This document shows, one piece after another, positions 1-9,854 of a stretch of 64,000 nt of DNA. The stretch lies in the NCBI GenBank assembly GCA_963785755.1, contig CAWAXG010000032.1, positions 175,755 through 239,754 of the forward strand, given 5' to 3'. The position numbers were made by a program, and so were the translations under genes. Numbering within the stretch: position 1 is the stretch's first letter; every line of letters begins with the position of its first letter. Source of the stretch: JACCXG01 sp963785755. Its GTDB lineage: Bacteria; Acidobacteriota; Vicinamibacteria; Vicinamibacterales; 2-12-FULL-66-21. The notes below the pieces were generated by a model. The model searched no databases. It was not told where the DNA came from and saw only the letters and a program-made list of their open reading frames with translations.

Positions 1-2
1 AC

Positions 3-209
3 TACCATCAGTTCGACTTGATCGAGCGCCTCCCCGACGGCACCGGCCTCATCGTCAGCGGAGACATCACCGGGAGAAGTGCGGCCGCGGGCATTTTCGG
101 CAGAGGAGACGCGACTCGTCCTGAGGATGGCGGTCAAGCATACATATGGGTGAACAGCGACTCTGCCAGCTGGTGCCGCATCGACCGCTTCGATCTGGAG
201 CCACGCTAG
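3..209 (+). CDS. C-terminal end of an uncharacterised protein (cut by window edge)
   Basis: The reading frame is open from the first bases of the window and ends at a stop after the residues RIDRFDLEPR. About 68 residues are visible. The composition (GTGLIVSGDITG, then AYIWVNSDSASWC) looks like a real protein and not a shadow, but I do not recognise a family. The start lies outside the window. The gene is followed by a copy of a dispersed intergenic repeat. Confidence 0.45.
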   Translation, partial: YHQFDLIERLPDGTGLIVSGDITGRSAAAGIFGRGDATRPEDGGQAYIWVNSDSASWCRIDRFDLEPR

Positions 210-243
210 TGATCCAATGAAGGCGTCGCTGCTGTCCACCAGA

Positions 244-310
244 TCCGTCGTGCCTTCGTGACGTCGTGCCGTCGTGCGGGCGCGAAGCGCACACTCGTGT
301 CTTCTGAGCA
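244..310 (+). repeat. Dispersed intergenic repeat, copy A (GTCGTGCCGTCGTGCGG family)
   Basis: This stretch holds tandem GTCGTGCC-type units followed by a conserved tail, CGCGAAGCGCACACT then GTGTCTTCTGAG. Almost the same unit-plus-tail block occurs at 42450-42550, and inverted copies of the unit part occur at 4013-4115. It lies between genes each time, as expected of a REP-like element. Confidence 0.7.
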
Positions 311-392
311 CTCGAGGGCCGATTCGATCGAGTCGCGGACCTGCCCGTGAGGAGCGCGATATGATGCTGCGCGTGCCATCACGGGAGAGCGT

Positions 393-1284
393 ATGACCGA
401 ATCGCCTCGAGTGCTCGTTGCCGGCGCCACGGGTCAGCTCGGTCGTGTCATCGTTCGCAAACTGCTCACGTCCGGCACCAGGGTGCGCGCGCTCGCACGG
501 AACCGTGATGCCTTGTCCCGCCTCGCGTCCGGCGCGGAAATCGCGCCGGTGGACCTTCGCGACGTGCCGAAGCTGACCGACGCGTGCCGCGGCGTCGACC
601 ACATCGTCGCCACCGCCAACAACAACATGGGCAAGGGACCCACCAGCCCGTCGCGCATCGACCTGTCCGGCTTACCAGAACCTCTGCGCGGCCGCCCGCA
701 ACACCGGCGTGCGCCGGTTGATTTACGTGTCGTACAAGGGCGTCGCTCAGGACGCGCCGGTCGACATCTTCCGCATCAAGTGGTACATCGAGGATGCCAT
801 CCGGCGAAGCGGCGTGCCCCACGTCATGCTGCGGCCGACCGCCTTCATGGACACCTGGATCGATGAAATCATCGGGAAGGGCATCCGTGAGAAGGGCGTC
901 GCCACGATCTTCGGCGACGGCAACCGGATCGCCAACTACATCGCGGTTGACGACGTCGCCGAGTTCGCGGTGAAGATTGTCGCGCGCCCGGAAGTCGTGA
1001 ACGAGGCGGTCGACGCCGGCGGTCCGTCCGACGTGTCCCAGAACCACCTCGCGACGCTGCTCGAGCGCCGCTTCAAGACCTCAGGCAAGCGCCGGCACGT
1101 CCCGGCCGCCGCGATGCGCCTGCACCCCATCGTGAAGCCTTTCAACGAAGTCGCGGCGAGGTTGATGACGCTGGGCCTGTTCTCGGCCACGGAAGCGCCG
1201 CCGTTCCCGGGATGGAAGCAGTCCGCCGATCGGTTTGGCGTCACGCCGCAGACCGTCGAGACCTACGTCGAGCGGATGACGTAG
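393..1284 (+). pseudogene. NmrA-like NAD(P)-binding reductase, split by a one-base insertion
   Basis: The ATG at 393 follows GGGAGA. The N-terminus has the Rossmann glycine motif of atypical short-chain dehydrogenases (VLVAGATGQLGR), and the downstream part has the family's RRLIYVSYKG strand and a later VLRP-type segment (HVMLRPTAFMDTW). The first frame runs to about residue 93. The rest of the protein continues in the +1 frame from GYQNLCAAARNTGVRRL to a stop at 1284. Removing one T at about 672 (GGCTTACCAG to GGCTACCAG) restores a protein of about 297 residues, the usual length of NmrA/TMR-like NAD(P)H-binding proteins. These act in the cytoplasm as reductases or redox sensors; the substrate cannot be told. 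The split may be an assembly error or true inactivation. Confidence 0.75.
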
Positions 1285-1403
1285 CGGTAGGTCGCGGAGC
1301 CCTTTCACGAGGCGCGGATCAGCACGGATCTGCTTCCTCAGAACCTTTAAGTCCTCCCGTCCTCCCTGTGAAATCTAGGATCGGCGCGAATGGTCGGATT
1401 CGT

Positions 1404-1464
1404 CACGAGCGCGGATTACGCGGATTCTCGCGGATTGCTCGTGCTCATTCACGAATCGCGGATC
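1404..1464 (-). repeat. ATCCGCGAYTCGTGA repeat cluster, upstream group
   Basis: Read on the minus strand, this intergenic stretch contains an exact unit ATCCGCGATTCGTGA at 1449-1463 and several partial CGCGGATT/AATCCGCG units. The same unit recurs in the gaps at 2233-2297 and 2754-3007. Confidence 0.6.
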
Positions 1465-1479
1465 AGCACGGACGCTTCG

Positions 1480-2049
1480 TCAGCGGCGGCGGCGCTCGAT
1501 CACGGCCTCGGCGATCCGTATCAGCGCGCCGACTGCCGCCCGGCGCGTATCGTTCGACCGGCGAGGCGGATCTTCGGCGCGGTCGTCGCGTCGATCGGGC
1601 GCTCTGCCCGCCGCAATCGATGGTTCGACGCGCCGGGCGAACATGAATCGCTCCACCAGATACGGATCGGACAGGCTGGTCCGCCGAACGCGGCCGTGCC
1701 GCTTGCTCGCCTCGATCATCATGCCGCCGCCTTCGTAGAGGCCGACGTGCGTGACCAGCGACTTGCGCGCGTCGGTCGAGAAGAACAGCAGGTCGCCGCG
1801 CTGCAACCGTCTGCCGGCCGGGTCGCCCGACCTGGACTGGCTGATGGCCCGCCGTGGAATCTCGACACCGACCTGCTGATAGACATGCTGCGTGAGGCCG
1901 GAGCAGTCGAATGAGTTGGGCCCTTCAGCGCCCCACACGTACGGCCGTCCAATCAGCCTGGACGCGAGATCCACGGCGTCGCGCGCGAGCGCGTCGGATG
2001 CAAGGAGCAGGAGGCACACCGGTACCGCGTACATGATTCGGGAAATCAT
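1480..2049 (-). CDS. Exported NlpC/P60 family cell-wall hydrolase
   Basis: A 189-residue protein with an N-terminal signal peptide (ISRIMYAVPVCLLLLASDALA) and an NlpC/P60 domain at about residues 25-130. The family catalytic cysteine is visible in FDCSGLTQHVYQQ and the catalytic histidine in THVGLYEGGG. Members are cysteine peptidases that cut stem peptides or cross-links of peptidoglycan in the periplasm. The C-terminal 55 residues are rich in Arg and Asp and look disordered. The ATG at 2049 has AGGTG upstream; a second ATG five codons later would also leave a signal peptide. No operon partner; repeats lie on both sides. Family assignment is firm, the exact bond cut is not. Confidence 0.85.
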   Translation of the reverse strand: MISRIMYAVPVCLLLLASDALARDAVDLASRLIGRPYVWGAEGPNSFDCSGLTQHVYQQVGVEIPRRAISQSRSGDPAGRRLQRGDLLFFSTDARKSLVTHVGLYEGGGMMIEASKRHGRVRRTSLSDPYLVERFMFARRVEPSIAAGRAPDRRDDRAEDPPRRSNDTRRAAVGALIRIAEAVIERRRR

Positions 2050-2232
2050 GGGTCACCTGTCTCGACGCGGCAGACTTGAGGCGGGGTTCGCGAGCCGGGC
2101 CGAGGCAAGAAAAACGCCAGATTGTCGCTGCGGTTTTTGCGGTGTTTTCAGCGGTGTGTCGATCCGTCGCGCGGATGAGGTGTCGCGCGGCGGAGACGGT
2201 ACTGGTTTCTTCGAGCAGTCTGCGGAGAAATC

Positions 2233-2297
2233 GGCGACTCGTGAATCAGCGCGAGTATCCGCGCCAATCCGCGACTCGTGGCCAGATCAAGAGTCCG
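2233..2297 (+). repeat. ATCCGCGAYTCGTGA repeat cluster, middle group
   Basis: Contains GACTCGTGAATC at about 2236 and ATCCGCGACTCGTGG at 2267-2281 followed by AGAGTCCGCG. It lies in the gap between the convergent ends of repeat group one's gene neighbour and the DUF1772 gene, and shares its unit with the larger array at 2754-3007. Confidence 0.6.
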
Positions 2298-2303
2298 CGA
2301 AGC

Positions 2304-2729
2304 TCACCCGGCCAGGCCCACCAGTAACAGCACGAACGCCACCGCGCTCAGGATGCTGCGCACCGCATGAAGGCGCCCCCACCGCAGCAGCAGCGCTGCG
2401 GCGCGCATCGCACGCGGATCGAGAGCCGGATCGAGCAGCTGGTGGTTGGTCGGGAGGATCACGATGAGCGTGAACGGGACGACAGCTCCGAGCAGAATCG
2501 CGCCCAGCGCCAGCCAGACATCGCCCCGAGTCCATGCCGCCGACAGGCCGCTCACGCAGCCCGCGACGGCGAGCGACGCCTGCAAGACCGTGGCCCGGCG
2601 ATAACTCGGGGCGAACTGCCGCAGGGCGAGCTCCGTGCCGCACGACATGCGCGCGGGATGCTCGACTGCGTTGATATAGATCGCCGCACCGGCGAACAGT
2701 CCGCACAGTACGGAACGATCAGCATCCAC
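2304..2729 (-). CDS. DUF1772 family integral membrane protein
   Basis: A protein of about 141 residues with four hydrophobic segments. The signature features of DUF1772 (anthrone oxygenase-like) are present: the early GAAIYINAVEHPARM motif and the PTNHQLLDP loop near residue 93. The function in bacteria is not established; fungal relatives include anthrone oxygenases. The start is uncertain. The ATG at 2729 gives MDADRSVLCGLFAG, but the +1 frame starts MWMLIVPYC just upstream, which resembles the usual hydrophobic beginning of the family, so a one-base indel near 2700 is possible. Flanked on both sides by the ATCCGCG repeats. Confidence 0.75.
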   Translation of the reverse strand: MDADRSVLCGLFAGAAIYINAVEHPARMSCGTELALRQFAPSYRRATVLQASLAVAGCVSGLSAAWTRGDVWLALGAILLGAVVPFTLIVILPTNHQLLDPALDPRAMRAAALLLRWGRLHAVRSILSAVAFVLLLVGLAG

Positions 2730-2753
2730 ATCGGATCTCCCAGGCTCGAAACG

Positions 2754-3007
2754 ATCCGCGAGTCGTGACCAGACCGAGACCCGCGTCGATCCGCGACTCG
2801 TGACCAGATGAAGAGTCCGCGAATCCGCGCAATCCGATCGAGCAGTCCGCTCATCCGCGATTCGTGAATCCCGAGGAATCCGCGAGATCCGCGCATCCGC
2901 GATTCGTGATGAGCCCGAGCCATCCGCGAGGTCCGCGTAATCCGCGATCGTGAGACGGATCCGCGTCGATCCGCAACTCGTGAGAATCTGAGATCCGCGA
3001 CCCGTGG
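2754..3007 (+). repeat. Seven-unit ATCCGCGAYTCGTGA repeat array
   Basis: Units of ATCCGCGAYTCGTGA or one- to two-base variants begin at 2754, 2789, 2852, 2895, 2940, 2969 and 2993. Spacers of 15-50 bases contain shorter pieces such as GAATCCGCG and GAGATCCGCG. The spacing is irregular and the spacers are not unique like CRISPR spacers, so this is a short interspersed repeat, not a CRISPR. It fills the whole gap between the DUF1772 gene and the end of the TIM-barrel gene. Confidence 0.75.
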
Positions 3008-3026
3008 AAGAATCCGCGCCCCGCCC

Positions 3027-3965
3027 TCAGACCGTCGCCGGCGCGGCGGCCGCCGGCGGCATCCGGAACGTCTTCTTCACGTACTCGATGTTGGCGCGGG
3101 TGTCGGCGACGATGTCCTTCGACGGCGAGCCGGTCTCGAGCACGTACCAGCCGCGGTAACCGATCTTGTAGAACTCCTCCGCCATCCGCGGCCAGTCCAG
3201 CTTGCCGCCCTGGCCCGACATCAGCATGTTGGCGTTCTTCACGTGAATCTGGTGGATCCGCTTGCCGAGCATCTGCGGCTCGGCGTAGATGTCCTTCACG
3301 CGGGGTACGATGTTGTGCGCGTCATAGTAGACGGCCACGTAGTCCGAGCCGATGGCGTCGACGATCTTGATGTTGTCCTCGGCCGAGATCCAATCTTCGA
3401 GCGCGACGACGACGCCGTAGCGCTCGGCGTAGCGCGCCACCTCCTTCATCATCGTGACGAAGGTGTCGACCTGCGCCTGGCTCGCCATGTCGATGTGGCT
3501 GTCGCCGAGAATCGGCAGCAGGATGTTGTTGGTGCCGATGTTGTGGGCGATCTCCACCGCCTCGGCGAGGAGAATCGCGAAGGCCGGGTTGGTGTGCATC
3601 GGCAGCCGCGCCTTGCCCGGGTTGCCGATCGCGAGCGAGCAGATCTGGATGCCGTTCTCGAGCGCGGCGCGCTTGAACTCGTTCTGCGTCTTCGCATCGC
3701 GCAGCGTCGGCGTCTTGCCGTCGGTCGGATACTGCACGCTGACCTGAATGCCGTCGAGGCCAATCTCGCGCGCCAGCGCGATCTTGGCGATGTCGCCCCG
3801 CTGCCCCAGGTTCCAGTCGGTCATCCCGACCCGGACCGGTATGGGGTTGACCGTTTCCTTCGTCTGCGGTGCCGGCTTCGCGGTCTGGGTCTGGCCCTGC
3901 GCCAGCGCCGGCAGCGCCGCCGACGCGATCGTGGCGTGTTTGACGAAATCGCGGCGAGTCAACAT
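3027..3965 (-). CDS. Exported TIM-barrel protein, sugar phosphate isomerase/epimerase family
   Basis: About 312 residues. It begins MLTRRDFVKHATIASAAL, a twin-arginine-like leader, and continues with an AP endonuclease 2-like TIM barrel (VRVGMTDWNL, EIGLDGIQVS, GVVVALEDW, YYDAHNIV, IHVKNANM, YVLETGSPS). Family members isomerise or epimerise sugars with a metal ion held by Glu/Asp/His residues; VALEDW and YDAHN carry plausible ligands. The ATG at 3965 is chosen because AGGAG lies just upstream and the leader starts there; longer forms would run into repeat DNA. The gene lies 3' of a Gfo/Idh gene on the same strand, a frequent pairing for exported sugar oxidation or isomerisation in this phylum. 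The substrate is unknown. Confidence 0.85.
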   Translation of the reverse strand: MLTRRDFVKHATIASAALPALAQGQTQTAKPAPQTKETVNPIPVRVGMTDWNLGQRGDIAKIALAREIGLDGIQVSVQYPTDGKTPTLRDAKTQNEFKRAALENGIQICSLAIGNPGKARLPMHTNPAFAILLAEAVEIAHNIGTNNILLPILGDSHIDMASQAQVDTFVTMMKEVARYAERYGVVVALEDWISAEDNIKIVDAIGSDYVAVYYDAHNIVPRVKDIYAEPQMLGKRIHQIHVKNANMLMSGQGGKLDWPRMAEEFYKIGYRGWYVLETGSPSKDIVADTRANIEYVKKTFRMPPAAAAPATV

Positions 3966-4012
3966 ACAAGGCTCCTCTTGCACAAAACGCAACGATTGCC
4001 AATACTCGCGCA

Positions 4013-4115
4013 CTCGCGCTTTCGCGCCGCACGAAGGCACGACGTCACGGCGGCACGAAGGACTTCTCCTGTTCATCGTCGTGCCGTCGTGCCTTGGTGA
4101 CGTCGTGCGACGCGC
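4013..4115. repeat. Dispersed intergenic repeat, copy B (inverted pair)
   Basis: The left half reads CGCCGCACGAAGGCACGACG and the right half carries CGTCGTGCCGTCGTGCC and GACGTCGTGCG, so the element is an imperfect inverted pair of the GTCGTGCC units seen at 244-310 and 42450-42550. It separates two co-directional genes and could form a long stem in RNA. Confidence 0.6.
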
Positions 4116-4122
4116 CAGCGTT

Positions 4123-5592
<1,470 letters not shown>

Positions 5593-5733
5593 CGTCTGCT
5601 CCTTCCCGCGCGGCTGCCGGCGGAAATCCGTCTCCGGAACCTCTGCGGCCGCCGTCAGCCGGACCGATTGCGGGTATTCTCACGGATCCCTTCGGCCACG
5701 GCAATCCCTAGCTGGCGGTGTTAGAGTGGACCT

Positions 5734-6141
5734 ATGCCTACCACACAGAACAAGACGTTGACCGGTACCAGCGTGACACCCAGCCTGACGGTGGACAACC
5801 TGCAGCAGAGCGTCGATTTCTTCGGCGGCCTCGGCTTCGAGGTCGAAGAGCGATGGGAAGAGAACGGCGTGCTGCTCGGTGTCATGCTCAAGGGGGGTAA
5901 CGTCCGGCTCGGGCTGAGCCAGGACGATGGCAAGAAGGGGCGCGATCGGGTCAAGGGCGCCGGCATGCGGCTCTTCATCGAAACGACGGACAACATCGAT
6001 GAGGTCGCCGCCCGTGCCAAGGCGGCCGGCGTTTCCCTGACCATGGATGCACACGACACCGAGTGGGGCAGCCGCGCATTCGAGGTGAAGGAGCCGAGCG
6101 GGTTCCTGCTGACGATTGGCTCTCCAATGCCGAAGAAGTAA
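5734..6141 (+). CDS. VOC superfamily (glyoxalase/bleomycin-resistance fold) protein
   Basis: A 135-residue protein with the single beta-alpha-beta-beta-beta repeat pair of the vicinal oxygen chelate fold: PSLTVDNLQQSVDFFGGLGF, then a central strand RLGLSQDDG, and the C-terminal SRAFEVKEPSGFLLTIG, where the glutamate-containing DPxG-like strand normally provides a metal ligand. There is no diagnostic motif for glyoxalase I, fosfomycin resistance or a dioxygenase, so only the fold is called. Cytoplasmic and monocistronic; the upstream neighbour is divergent. Confidence 0.82.
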   Translation: MPTTQNKTLTGTSVTPSLTVDNLQQSVDFFGGLGFEVEERWEENGVLLGVMLKGGNVRLGLSQDDGKKGRDRVKGAGMRLFIETTDNIDEVAARAKAAGVSLTMDAHDTEWGSRAFEVKEPSGFLLTIGSPMPKK

Positions 6142-6247
6142 CACGCGGCTGAGGCCGCGCCTTACTGGTGAGGTCGCCGCATTGCGGCCGGACTTGTCGC
6201 CAGGACGGCGGCCACCCCAGGGGTGACCGCCGTTCAATCCTACGACT

Positions 6248-6700
6248 CTATCTCGTCACTTTCTCCCGATCACGAATGGTGCGCACGTCGTCGTGCGCCT
6301 GGCGGACCTTGGCCGCCTGTTGCTGTACGAGCATCTGCGCGGACGCGGGAAGCGGCTCCTGCAGGGCGCTCTCGTAGGCGGACTTGGCCACGTCCTCCCC
6401 GCGCTCGGCCTCAGCCACGATCGCGTAGTCATCTTTCCCGGTCACCACGGACTTGATATCGAGCCAGCCGCGATGGAGCGCGCCGGCCATGCTGCCGCTC
6501 TTCTCGGGGTCGCCTCCGAGACGCCGCACCTCCGCCTGCAACTCGCTGCTCATCTGGCCGCGCTCGCGTGAGGACCGCTGAAACGTCGTTTTGATCTCGT
6601 AGCTGCTCAGCCCTTCCGCGGCCGTCTTGAAGCCTCGCTCGCTGTCCTTGCACGTCTCGATCAAATTGTTGAGGACCGAAATCGCCTTATCGTTCTGCAT
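6248..6700 (-). CDS. DUF2383 / PA2169-type four-helix-bundle protein
   Basis: A 150-residue, highly charged helical protein. The pattern NDKAISVLNNLIETCKDSE, then ERGQMSSELQAEVRRLGG and GSMAGALHRGWLDIK matches the ferritin-like DUF2383 family, whose members are stress-associated and of unknown activity. The ATG at 6700 has a strong GAAGGAGGT site. Just upstream on the plus strand the segment AGTTCCGATCGAA and AGTTCCGATGGAA occurs as a close direct repeat (about 6726-6757), a possible regulator site. Monocistronic. Confidence 0.85.
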   Translation of the reverse strand: MQNDKAISVLNNLIETCKDSERGFKTAAEGLSSYEIKTTFQRSSRERGQMSSELQAEVRRLGGDPEKSGSMAGALHRGWLDIKSVVTGKDDYAIVAEAERGEDVAKSAYESALQEPLPASAQMLVQQQAAKVRQAHDDVRTIRDREKVTR

Positions 6701-6898
6701 CAGTTGTGACCTCCTTCATGTTCGAGTTCCGATCGAACACGTTCCAGTTCCGATGGAAGCAAACCTGGGTCCGCGCTGCCAGCCAGCTCGAGCGGCGCAC
6801 CGTTTGACAGAGCTCAGGATTTAGACAGAATCAGGACGCCTCGGCAGCGAGGCGGCACGTCCACAGCAGGCTTTTCCTACCCATTCGTGGAGGACGCA

Positions 6899-8173
6899 AT
6901 GAACGCACGCGTCAGGTCGATGGTTACCATCCTCGCGGTTCTCGTATCAGCCGCCACCACAGGAGCAGATGACGAAAGGGGCCAGAGCTTCCTATTCGTG
7001 GAGGAAACTTTCCGGCTGCCGCCGGACAGCACGTTGCCCGGCACGTCTTCGACCGATGTCGACCTGGTCGATGTCGATGGCGACGGCGACCTCGACCTCT
7101 TCGTCGCGGAAGGCACCGACAGCCCTGCCCCGCGGCCGAACCGGCTGCTGCTCAACGATGGCAGAGGTGTGTTCACCGACGTGACCGCGACGCATCTCCC
7201 ATCCGGCCTGGCGAACAACGCGAACAGCACGAAGGTGGATTTCGGCGACGTCGACGGCGACGGCGATCTCGACGCGATCGTCGCGAATCTCGGTCCTGAA
7301 CAGCTCCTGTTGAATCAGGGCACCGGCGTGTTCGTGGATGCGAGCCTTCGACTGCCGCCACCGCCACCGTTCCTTCAAGACATCACCGCTGATGCGCGTC
7401 TCGCCGACGTGGACGGCGACGACGACCTCGACATCCTGCTGTCCAACGAGAATCCCTTCAATCCCAGCCCGACCGGAGGTGGTCAGAATCGTGTGCTGAT
7501 CAACGACGGCACGGCGGCATTCACCGACCAGACCGCGTCGCGACTGCCCGCGGCCACGGATCAGACGGGTGCGATGCTCCCTGGCGACATCGACGACGAC
7601 GGCGACCTCGACGTGATCGTGCTCAATCGGGGCCAGGACATTGTCCTGATCAACGACGGCGTTGGCGTGTTCACCGATGAGACCGCTGCTCGATTCCCGG
7701 TCACCGCCGACACCAGCCGCGGCGGCGGACTCGCGGATCTCGACGGCGACGGCGACCTCGATCTCGTCGTCGCCAACAGCCGTAACGAACCAATCGCGCT
7801 CTATCTCAACGCCGACGGCATCTTCACGCCGGACGAATTCGGCGCCGTGCCCATCGCCGACGAAACGAACACGGGCCTCGAGCTGGTCGATCTGGACGAC
7901 GACGGCGATCTGGATGTGTACGTGCCGAACGCCGGCGCCTTCGAGGTCGGCCATGGCTTTGGCGGCGGCCCGGATCATTACTATCGCAACAACGGCCTCG
8001 CCCATTTCAAGGATCGAACCGACGCGCACTTCCCACCGGTGAACGATCCCACGACGGATGCCGCGTTCGGAGACATCGACGGCGACGGCGATCTGGATCT
8101 GGTCGTCGGGAACTCCGGGGAGAACGGCCACGAGCGCGTTTTCGTCCAGTATCGGCGCGCTGAGTTCCCCTGA
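6899..8173 (+). CDS. Exported FG-GAP/VCBS repeat protein
   Basis: About 424 residues. The signal peptide (MNARVRSMVTILAVLVSAAT) is followed by at least seven calcium-binding repeats of the form DxDGDGDLD (VDVDGDGDLDLF, GDVDGDGDLDAI, ADVDGDDDLDIL and so on), which build an integrin-like beta-propeller. Such proteins bind calcium outside the cell and are thought to act in surface adhesion or matrix contacts. The ATG at 6899 is chosen for the GGAGG a few bases upstream; an earlier in-frame GTG at 6887 overlaps that site. The last repeat stops abruptly at NGHERVFVQYRRAEFP and an ABC permease tail begins at once, so the C-terminus may be a break point. Confidence 0.85.
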   Translation: MNARVRSMVTILAVLVSAATTGADDERGQSFLFVEETFRLPPDSTLPGTSSTDVDLVDVDGDGDLDLFVAEGTDSPAPRPNRLLLNDGRGVFTDVTATHLPSGLANNANSTKVDFGDVDGDGDLDAIVANLGPEQLLLNQGTGVFVDASLRLPPPPPFLQDITADARLADVDGDDDLDILLSNENPFNPSPTGGGQNRVLINDGTAAFTDQTASRLPAATDQTGAMLPGDIDDDGDLDVIVLNRGQDIVLINDGVGVFTDETAARFPVTADTSRGGGLADLDGDGDLDLVVANSRNEPIALYLNADGIFTPDEFGAVPIADETNTGLELVDLDDDGDLDVYVPNAGAFEVGHGFGGGPDHYYRNNGLAHFKDRTDAHFPPVNDPTTDAAFGDIDGDGDLDLVVGNSGENGHERVFVQYRRAEFP

Positions 8174-8736
8174 CAGCTCGACAACACGAGTTGCGCTCCG
8201 CGCCCAATGTGGTGCTGCGGACGACCCTGCCGGCGGAAGCGCTGTCACAGACCGTCGAACGCATGGTGCGCGAAGTGGACCCCGCCGTCCCGGTGGTGCG
8301 GCTCCGGGACATGGAGGCCGTGTTCGCGGAGTCGATGCGCCGGCCGAGGCTCCTCGGTCAGCTGCTTGGCGCGTTCGCGGGCGTGGCGCTCCTGCTCGCC
8401 GCCGTCGGCACGTACGGAGTGCTGTCGTACATGGTGGCGGAGCGGCGGCGCGAGATCGGCATCCGCATGGCGCTCGGCGCCGAGCGCTCGACGGTGCTCG
8501 CGCAGGTCATGCAACAGGGTCTTCAGCTCACGATGGCCGGCATCATCGCCGGGCTCGCGGGCGCGCTGGCGCTGAACCGGATGATGGCGTCCCTGCTGTT
8601 CGGCGTGCAGCCGACCGACCCGGCGACGCTCGCCGCCGTAACTGCGACGATTGCGCTCGTCGCCGCGGTCGCCTGCTGGCTCCCCGCTTTTCGCGCGTCG
8701 CGACTCGACCCGATCGTCGTGCTCAGGGGGGATTGA
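8174..8736 (+). pseudogene. C-terminal fragment of an ADOP-type FtsX/MacB permease
   Basis: The frame gives LRSAPNVVLRTTLPAEALSQ followed by the MAEERREIGIRMALGA-like loop (here MVAERRREIGIRMALGAERS) and the final transmembrane segments ending ASRLDPIVVLRGD. This is only the last 185 residues or so of an orphan permease that is normally 800-880 residues long. No N-terminal half, MacB periplasmic core or PadR partner lies upstream; the FG-GAP gene abuts it directly. A non-functional remnant is the simplest reading. Confidence 0.85.
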
Positions 8737-9009
8737 TAGGGGGAGATCGGCTCCGGCCTGCCATCCGCATATTCGACGAACTTCATGACCGCTCCCTGCG
8801 AACGCGAAGCATGACTATTCGTGTGTGCTGGGTGCGCGCTCAAGCGCGCGCAGTTCGAGCGCGACACGTCCTGTCACCAGGTGCCGCGACCGCGGCTGGC
8901 GCTCTTCTGAGCCTCAGGTTTTCAGCCGTTGCTCATCCAGGCAACCCAGGGGGAGAGGCATCGTGGCGGCCTTAGTCTTGTCCTTCTGTCAGGGTGAGAT
9001 CGCTGATGG

Positions 9010-9414
9010 TTAGTCGAGCCCAACCCTTGCCAACTCGGTGATGTTGCGGCTCGTTACTCTGGGCTTCCGAGAACTGGACAATCCCTCGCCTGCACCAAAC
9101 TTCCGGCGAGCGAACTTCAGGCGCTCGTCCTGGACACGCAGCTGCGCTCCGTCGTGGAGGTACACGACGATCGAACGGGACCGTCCGTCCACGATCTCAA
9201 CGGGTTCCGCTTTCCAACGTCCGAGGACTTCCAATGCTTTGGTGACCGCCCGCTCACCCAACACAGCGTCGAGGTCGACCGGCAGGGAGTAGACGGTCAC
9301 GTCGCGCCCGGGCCGGAGGCACGCGAGCAGCTCGCCCGTCCCTTTAATGTGCTTCGGATTTCGGAATCGACGAGGCTCGGTACCAACGCCTACATGGAGG
9401 GGCCAATCTCGCAT
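9010..9414 (-). CDS. Hypothetical protein
   Basis: An open frame of 134 codons from the ATG at 9414 (MRDWPLHVG) to the stop at 9010. It continues in frame from the antitoxin-like gene above it, so it may be the C-terminal part of that gene or a separate one. Segments such as LLACLRPGRDVTVYSLPVD and RSRSIVVYLHDGAQLRVQ alternate strands and charged helices. I do not recognise a family, and there is no clear ribosome site. Confidence 0.3.
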   Translation of the reverse strand: MRDWPLHVGVGTEPRRFRNPKHIKGTGELLACLRPGRDVTVYSLPVDLDAVLGERAVTKALEVLGRWKAEPVEIVDGRSRSIVVYLHDGAQLRVQDERLKFARRKFGAGEGLSSSRKPRVTSRNITELARVGLD

Positions 9415-9503
9415 CAACGCGACCAGCCGCGAGGGTTCGATTGAGAAGTATCGATCTGCGGATGGTTGGGCTTTCAAAAGAGCGCCTCTCCGGCGAAATC
9501 GGC

Positions 9504-9744
9504 CACCGAGCGCCTGAACGTACCCGCTAAGGGTTGAAATGGCAGGTCGCTGCGCCGCTCGAGGCGGGACACGCTGTCCTGGCCGATCCCCAGAACCTGG
9601 GCCATCCGCTTCTGCGTCAGCTTGTGAGCCTGTCGGAGCTCCTGCAGCGACTTCTGCGCGGCAATCAGGGTAGCGGCGCGGGCTGCGATTTTCCGCCGCC
9701 GGGCGGGAGTGAGCTGCTTTCGAGATCCGATCGAGGTTCTTCAT
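9504..9744 (-). pseudogene. XRE-family antitoxin-like HTH gene with two compensating frameshifts
   Basis: The start MKNLDRISK is in one frame. The body is in the next frame (QLTPARRRKIAARAATLIA, then LRQAHKLTQKRMAQVLGIG and QDSVSRLERRSDL). The end STLSGYVQALGG returns to the first frame. Joined together they give a typical XRE/HipB-like antitoxin with the LTQxxMAxxLGIxQxxVSRLE helix-turn-helix. One extra A near 9718 and one missing base near 9552 explain the pattern. No intact toxin gene adjoins it; the short open segment upstream was not recognised. Such antitoxins repress their own operon. Confidence 0.65.
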
Positions 9745-9854
9745 GATCGTCGCTGCCTGAGTCTGGCGAAGAAAGACGTCACTGACGACGGCAAGAACTT
9801 GATTCGATCTCTTGAGGCTCGCCTCAACCAGCCTGCAACATAGGCAACGATTCG

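Noticed and set aside
2754..3007. CRISPR-like array of short repeats
   Set aside because: Units vary by one to two bases, spacing is irregular (26-63 bases) and the spacers are built from pieces of the repeat. No cas gene is nearby.
6992..8248. Long minus-strand frame opposite the FG-GAP gene
   Set aside because: Its repeats (VAVDV, VEVAV) mirror the DGDGDLD codons of the plus strand; no start signal or family.
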